64,000 bases of DNA from contig NC_136006.1 of NCBI RefSeq assembly GCF_048128805.1, forward strand, positions 3,299,488 to 3,363,487, read 5' to 3'. The notes under the pieces were generated by a model. It did not search any database and was not told the origin of the DNA. It saw only the letters and a list, made by a program, of their open reading frames with translations. Below, piece after piece: positions 58,601-64,000 of this stretch. Made by a program: the position numbers and the translations under genes. How positions within the stretch are numbered: position 1 is the first letter of the stretch; each line of letters starts with the position of its first letter. This DNA is from Centroberyx gerrardi (taxonomy: Eukaryota > Chordata > Actinopteri > Beryciformes > Berycidae).

Positions 58601-61600
58601 GTACTGCTGCTCCGTGTAGGAGCGCCCCGAGGCCCCGCCCCCCCACGCCGCCGCCGCCGCCGAGCTGCTGTCACCCCAATACAGACTGATGAAGTGCTCC
58701 GTCTGGTGGGGTGGGGGGGGGGGGAAGGGAAGGAGGTGGGGAGAAGCCAAAAGAGAGAGAGAGAGAGAAGATGGGAGGGTGGAGGAGAGAAAGGGGGGAG
58801 GGAAGGAGAGGAGAAGAGAAAGGGGGCAGGGAAGGAGAGGAGAAGAGAAACGGGGGAGGGAAGGAGAGGAGGAGAGAGTGAGGGAAGGAGGTGAGGAGAA
58901 GCCAAAAGAGAGAGAGAGAAGATGGGAGGGTGGAGGAAAGAAAGGGGGGAGGGAAGGAGAGGAGGAGAGAGTGAGGGAAGGAGGTGGGGAGAAGCCAAAA
59001 GAGAGAGAGAGAGAGAAGATGGGAGGGTGGAGGAGAGAAAGGGGGAGGGAAGGAGAGAGTGAGGGAAGGAGGTGGGGAGAAGCCAAAAGAGAGAGAGAGA
59101 AGATGGGAGGGTGGAGGAGAGAAAGGGGGGAGGGAAGGAAAGGAGGAGAGAGTGAGGGAAGGAGGTGGGGAGAAGCCAAAACAGAGAGAGAGAGAGAAGA
59201 TGGGAGGGTGGAGGAGAGAAAGGGGGGAGGGAAGGATAGGAGGAGAGAGTGAGGGAAGGAGGTGGGGAGAAGCCAAAAGAGAGAGAGAGAGAAGATGGGA
59301 GGGTGGAGGAGAGAAAGAGGGGAGGGAAGGAGAGGAGGAGAGAGTGAGGGAAAGAGGTGGGGAGAAGCCAAAAGAGAGAGAGAGAAGATAGGAGGGTGGA
59401 GGAGAGAAGGAGAGGAGGAGAGAGGAAGGAGAAACCAAGAAAGAGAGAGGGAGGGAGATGAGATGAGAGAGGAAGAGGGATATAGAGAGAAGGATAGGGG
59501 AGGGAAGTGAAAGAGAGGGAGAGAAAGGGAGGGAGGTGGGGAGGGAGAGGATAAGAAGAGAGGAGAGGAAATGGGGGAAGTGAGGAAGAGTGGAGAGAGG
59601 GAAGTAAGGAGGAGGAGAGTAATAGAGAGGAGGAGAGGAAGGGAGGGAGGTAGAGAGAGAGGGAGAGGATACAAGGGTAAGAGAGGCGGAGGAGAGAAAG
59701 GGGGGAGAAAAGAGAGGAGCAGAGAGGGAGGTGAAAGAGAGAGTGAGGTGGAGGTGAAAGAGAGAGAGAGGAGAAGAGAGATAGAGAGGATAGAGGTGGG
59801 GAGTGAGAGGAGGAGGTGAGGAAGGGAGGGATGTGGGGAGGGGAGGAGTGGAGAGAGGGAGGGAGAAACCAAGAGAGAGGGAGGTGAGGAGGAGAAGAGA
59901 AAGGGAGAAAGAAAGAGGAGAGGGGAGAGAAGAGGAAAGGAAATGAGGGAGGTGCGGAGGGAGAGAGAAGTGGGGAGAAGGAGGAATGGAGAGAAGGGGA
60001 GGAAGGAAAGGAGGAAAGAGAGGAGGAGAGGAAGAGAGGAATGGAGGGAGGTAAGGAGGAGGAGAGAGGGAGGGAGAAAGCACACGATTCGTCAACTTCA
60101 CATCGTTAACCAATTAATTAACTCATCGTTTTCAGTCCAATTCCACTTCTTCTTCTTCTACTGAAACACTAAATCGTTTCACTCCAGTTGTTTCCGTCGG
60201 ACCGAGCTGAGAGTTGAACCAGGAAGTGAAAAGTACCTTGAAGAGGTCGTAGACGTCAGCCAGGTCCTCTGGACAGATGGACACGTCCGGGGTCACGACC
60301 CTGAGCTGAGACAGACAGGGAGGGGAGAGACGCTGCCGTTATACTGAGGGAAATATTCAAATCCAACACGCTGCAACATGACATCACATGGAATAAAATC
60401 TACATGTTTTGTGCTTCATTTTCTCCACATTTCCCTGTAAATTCAGCCTGATGTTTGGTGTCTTTGGAAACTTTGGGATCTGGACTAGAGATTAAAATAA
60501 AGTTCTGTGGGTTTGAACAAAGATAATAAATGGGTTTTTTTTAATGTTGTAAGACAATAAAGAATTCTGCATCGGAGCTATCGGAGTTCGGCTACAACTT
60601 TTACTTTGAAGCTTTGTTCCTGTGGGCCAGGCTGGTGCCTGGCCCACAGGAACAAAGCTTCAAAGTAAAAGTTGCTTCAAAGTAAAAGTCCCCTTTAACA
60701 TTGGTGTGTTTCAACTCATCTCCAAGAAACCAGACCAAAGCTACACACACCTATTAGACTAGAATCGCCACCTGGGGCCAGGTGCATAAAGCGAGTTTAA
60801 GACCAGTCTAAGCCTTAGACTGGTCTTAGATTCTCAGATTGGACTAGACTAATTAAGACTGCTTGATACTTAAATATTACGACCGACTTATTTTGAGGTA
60901 AAGTTAGCCAATCTTGAGTCAAGAACTTTGTTGTTATGGCAACACGTCGGCCTAACTGTCAGAGTGGGAAGTTTAAATACTGAAGCTGTTTCATAAAAGA
61001 TGGCAAATCCTTGTTTTTTGGAACGAGCCTGAAGAAGAGAGTGAGGGTTTACAGACAGAAACAACCTATTAGAGATCTACAACAAGCAACAAGTAGTAGG
61101 AACAGGTAAATATAAGTGTCTATAGCAAGTTTGACTTAAGGTCACATTTAAGTCTAAGACTAGGCCTATCTTTATGCAACTGGCCCCTGAGTGCAGGTGA
61201 CGGTAAAGCTGAGGTTTGAATGCTGCCAGTGTAAAAAGCACAGTGGAAACAGACTGGAAGAGAGACTAGAGAAAGAGACTGACAGCGTTTTCTTTGGTGG
61301 TGTCTTCGTGCGCCTGCAGCACCAGGATCCTGTGCCGGCACCGGAGCCGCTCGATCTGCCGCACCGTCAGGTCACTGAATTTCTGACCAGAGAAAACAAC
61401 AGAAAAAACAAGGAATTGCAGTGTGTGTGGACGTTGCATTGCATTTTAGGAGCAAGATCGCCTTCAAAATTCAAAAAATTGAAAACTACAGGAGATAGTT
61501 GAGTGCTCTATCATTTGCATGTGAGGTGCTAGAGGTAGAGGTCACTGCCTCTACATTTGTGCCTGCTCCCTAGTGGCATGGAGGAGAACTGCAGCAGCGC

Positions 61601-63869
61601 GTCTTATCAGAATCACTTTATTTTTCCAAGTACAATAAATATACAGGGACAACCAATTTAAAATTAAAATTACAGATTTACATTCAGTATTCTGTCACTG
61701 TGTGAATTCAGCAGGTTGCAGCTGTAAAAGGGAAAGTGAGCGTCCAGCATGCCATGAGAGAGCTGGACTCACTTGGACATCAAATTCAAGGCTTTTCAGT
61801 GATTTTCAAGGTCTTGTTTGGTGAATTTCCAAGACTCAGAACCGGCATGTCTTGGGGTCAGACATGTCGTTGGTCAGAATTACACATCATACGTGTTTTT
61901 TCTCATGTTTTACTCCTGATCTTGCTAAGAAATCCTGTTGAAATCCTTCATGTTGAAACTAAATCTCCATCAGGGTTTTTCCTCAGCATGTGAAGTGTTG
62001 ATGCAGAGAGGCGAGGCATGCTGAGGGATTTGGGTGCTAGATTTAAATTCTTTAAAAATCAAGTACTTTCAAGGACATTCATTCGTTGTCTTTTAAAGCC
62101 TTATTTTTCTAAAACACACAAACTTTCAAGGATTTCCAAAGCCTGTGAGAACAATATACAAAGACATGATGAACAGTGCCAGATCTCAGAGGTGTTGCAT
62201 GCATGTATGTTTGTATTGGGGTTTGACTGGTATGGGTTTTTGAAAGCAGATACCAGTATGTTTGTACTGAAGCTGAAGTGATAGTCGATATTTTGTGCCG
62301 CTATTCAATATACACGATCAGGGTGGAAAAGCCTCTGAAGCAGCATTCAGAGCATCATGGGACACTAAAACTCTCCACTGAAACCAGACTGATGATGAAA
62401 TTCTGTTAGTGTCAGCAGCTCTTTAAGGCAGAGAGACCCACCACACCTATTCAATGGTAGAGAAACTCTGGGAGACAGTACTGCCTTTAAATGAAGAATA
62501 ACTTAACAAAAACATAACTGAAAAATGAAATTAATTAATAAAATCTGCAAAGAAAATCAAATGTTGCGTTTTTTTCTGTATCTGTGGTCAGGAGGAACCT
62601 CCATCATATCAGAGGTGATGATATCTGATATTTAATAAATGGCCGATATATATCAGTCTCTTCTTACTTTATATCAGTGTGTGTGTGTGTGTGATTCCCA
62701 CCTCATAGGCTTCGTTGATGAGCTCGGTGATGTTGGTGTGTCCCACAGTGGGATCACTGGAGCTGCTGCTGGTTTCCTCTGCAGCAGACTGGGAGGAGGG
62801 AGGAGGAGGAGGAGGAAGAGGGGAAGACGGCTCTTCGTCGCTCCCCACCTGGTCCAGGAAACTACAGCAGAGGGGAAACAGTCAGTCAGCGTGTCTCCAC
62901 CTGAACGCCTCCACAGGCCAAACCAGTCAAACCATTATAACACAAGAATCTATGTGCATGAAAGAGATGGGAGCGATATGAGAGAGAGATATGGATGGGT
63001 AAATTATGGATGTGTGCACAGGATCATACACTATTCTATTCCAAAATACTGTGAATATTTCAGGAAAATATCATCGCATAAAGGTAAATATTCATTATCT
63101 AGAAAATCCAGATCCAGTCAGTGAAAGATTCTCATTTTGACGACCAAGAACTCGGGCTGCTTATCCATTTTGGATCAAGTTCATTAATCCTTCATCTCTA
63201 AAATATAGACGATCCACTCTGGAGAAAGCATTATCAATCTGTCAACCAAGAACACAAAAATAAATCACAATAATTTGCTTTTAATTTTGTGCTCTCAGTT
63301 ATTATGTAAGCAGTAAACATCACCTTTTTCAAATGACAGCTCATTTTGAAGAATGAAAGTAAAAACTAAACCCATCCCATTGAACTGAATGGTGATGTTA
63401 AGTGTGACGTCAAATAATATTCCTTAAAATGTTTCACACCTCATTTTGTCAGTTTTTAAATAAAATGTGCTTGTTCTCTCACAGCAGAATTGTGCGTCAT
63501 GATATCCTCAAATCACCATCTCATCACCATATGATTCCCCTGAAAGACGATAAACGATAATATTGATTATCGCCCGGCTCTACCTGGTGAGAACCATGAG
63601 CGCCTGGCCGTCGTCGGCGCTGGCGCAGAGCTGCGCGGCGTTGGCGTCCAGCACGGCCAGGCCCAGCTGGAAGATGGCTCTGATGCCGTGGAAGAAGAAG
63701 CAGTCGACCACGCAGACGGCGCTGTGGAAGGGCAGGACGCTGAGGAACAGGGTGAGGAACCAGGACAGCGACACGGAGGAGAGCGGGGAGAGGTCCGGGA
63801 AGTGTTCGGCCAGCTCGGGGAGACGCTCCCGGATCAGCTCCTCGAACACAGACTGGTCCACCTGGGCTC
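52250..63869 (-). CDS. tbc1d8: TBC1 domain family member 8 (C-terminal part)
   Basis: Seen: nine in-phase exons, 63869..63584, 62861..62702, 61382..61284, 60305..60237, 58702..58441, 55778..55713, 55320..55234, 53881..53772 and 52684..52250, giving the last 523 residues. They hold the C-terminal half of the TBC (Rab-GAP) domain ([38 protein letters not shown]). A poly-Pro/Ser linker, a degenerate EF-hand ([15 protein letters not shown]), a coiled-coil-like segment ([20 protein letters not shown]) and the tail block [20 protein letters not shown] follow. Known: TBC proteins stimulate Rab GTPase hydrolysis. The catalytic Arg and Gln fingers and the GRAM domains lie upstream, outside the window. 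TBC1D8 is preferred over TBC1D9 and TBC1D8B because of the tail sequence and the RPL31/CNOT11 neighbours, as on human 2q11. Confidence 0.87.
53905..54350. repeat. GC-rich minisatellite (GGCGTCACACCGG)
   Basis: About 29 units of 15 or 17 bp with core CGTCACACCGGGG or CGTCACACACCGGGG, differing by AC number and GGGG/GAGG variants. It lies in the TBC1D8 intron directly upstream (in transcript sense) of exon 53881..53772. Confidence 0.95.
54911..55050. repeat. TGAACTGAACTGGAC minisatellite
   Basis: Tandem TGAACTGAAC and TGGACTGAAG words in 5-bp steps, about 140 bp, in a TBC1D8 intron. Confidence 0.85.
55184..55379. repeat. (GT)n and (CA)n bracketing TBC1D8 exon 55320..55234
   Basis: (GT)n at 55184-55225 and (CA)n at 55322-55379 lie on either side of an 87-bp exon. 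In the transcript (TG)n precedes and (CA)n follows the exon. Further CA and GT tracts lie at 55502-55543 and 55641-55710. Confidence 0.95.
56067..56620 (+). mobile_element. hAT-type MITE with nested retro-insert
   Basis: Ends CACTGATTCTCAACCTTTTT and GTTGAGAACCACTG, with a perfect 8-bp duplication ACCTGGAG (56059-56066 and 56621-56628). Carries GACCCCTGG repeats and a nested insertion at 56379-56579. Confidence 0.92.
56379..56579 (+). mobile_element. Short retrotransposed insert with poly(A)
   Basis: About 200 bp ending in CAATAAATATATTGTTC and an A run, flanked by a perfect 13-bp duplication GGACCCCTGGTGG (56366-56378 and 56580-56592). A 5'-truncated LINE or mRNA 3' end; parent not identified. 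Confidence 0.85.
57835..58437. repeat. Polypyrimidine tract (CTCTCT/CCCCTC), about 600 bp
   Basis: Nearly pure C/T on plus with CTGTCTCTCTCTC and CCCCCTCT blocks, ending in a C18 run and CTCCACCTAC at the donor of TBC1D8 exon 58702..58441. Confidence 0.95.
58705..60085. repeat. Polypurine minisatellite, about 1.37 kb
   Basis: Nearly pure A/G on plus. The left half repeats GAGAAGCCAAAAGAGAGAG ... GATGGGAGGGTGGAGGAG with a period near 93 bp (GCCAAAA at 58746, 58901, 58994, 59082, 59175, 59272 and 59367). The right half is irregular GGGAGGGAGAGAGG. Starts at the acceptor of TBC1D8 exon 58702..58441. Confidence 0.95.
60595..60674. repeat. Perfect inverted repeat, 38-bp arms and 4-bp loop
   Basis: Arms 60595-60632 and 60637-60674 are exact reverse complements around TGGT. 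The last 15 bases of the right arm are partly repeated (CTTCAAAGTAAAAGT at 60676-60690). In a TBC1D8 intron. Confidence 0.95.
60775..61186. mobile_element. MITE with 3-bp target duplication (Harbinger-like), 412 bp
   Basis: Ends GGGCCAGGTGCATAAAG and CTTTATGCAACTGGCCC, with CTG on both sides (60772-60774 and 61187-61189). A 3-bp duplication suits PIF/Harbinger; the class is inferred. Confidence 0.75.
62447..62640. repeat. Dispersed repeat, copy B
   Basis: Partner of 33352-33590 in the same orientation, in a TBC1D8 intron. Confidence 0.7.
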
Positions 63870-64000
63870 CTGCAGCGGGACCACAGGGGGGGGGGCAGAG
63901 AGGGGAAGGGTTCAGAGTTCAAGCCTGAATGCAAAGCATCTTCCCTGCAGTAGTGTCCCTGAGCAAGACACTGAATCCTACCAGCTCCAGCTATGTAGCT

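Noticed and set aside
57797..60113. Very long open frames (up to 572 codons) of Ser/Leu/Pro on minus and Arg/Glu/Gly on plus
   Set aside because: They are translations of the polypurine/polypyrimidine tracts. The only supported coding part is TBC1D8 exon 58702..58441.

Overview
This is a window of a vertebrate nuclear genome, almost certainly a ray-finned (teleost) fish. It has intron-rich genes with GT-AG splice sites, very dense (CA)n/(GA)n microsatellites, and many short non-autonomous DNA transposons of fish type. Five protein-coding genes were rebuilt exon by exon from splice sites and reading phase; a sixth (ALG11) runs off the left edge and the last (TBC1D8) runs off the right edge, so six loci are present in all.

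Layout, left to right. (1) ALG11, minus strand, 712-1987: first three coding exons of the ER mannosyltransferase. (2) A leucine-rich-repeat gene, minus strand, 3068-10154, called LRRC63 from its LRRs and its position beside LCP1. Its last exon carries an in-frame 42-bp minisatellite coding twelve copies of a 14-residue repeat. (3) LCP1 (L-plastin), plus strand, 19756-32100: complete, 15 coding exons, 620 residues, with a probable promoter and non-coding exon at 12424-12683. Its 7-kb first intron is mostly satellite-like sequence. (4) CNOT11, minus strand, 34043-41892: complete, 7 coding exons, 445 residues, convergent with LCP1. (5) RPL31, plus strand, TOP exon at about 42562, CDS 43557-47039: complete, 125 residues, head-to-head with CNOT11. 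(6) TBC1D8, minus strand, 52250-63869: the C-terminal 523 residues in nine exons, tail-to-tail with RPL31.

The genes are not an operon. They are housekeeping or cell-type genes: N-glycan assembly, ribosome, mRNA deadenylation, actin bundling, and Rab-GAP membrane traffic. In human, LCP1, LRRC63 and ALG11 lie on 13q14 while CNOT11, RPL31 and TBC1D8 lie on 2q11, so the window joins two human synteny blocks.

Most of the remaining sequence is repeats. The clearest are seven hAT-type MITEs with perfect 8-bp target-site duplications, three TTAA-flanked MITEs, one element with a 3-bp duplication, one nested retrotransposon, and long polypurine/polypyrimidine tracts around TBC1D8 and CNOT11 exons. 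I found no prokaryotic-style system, CRISPR array or virus. The oddest signals are the coding minisatellite in LRRC63, a degenerate second EF-hand in L-plastin, exons bracketed by complementary simple repeats, and a perfect 38-bp-arm hairpin.
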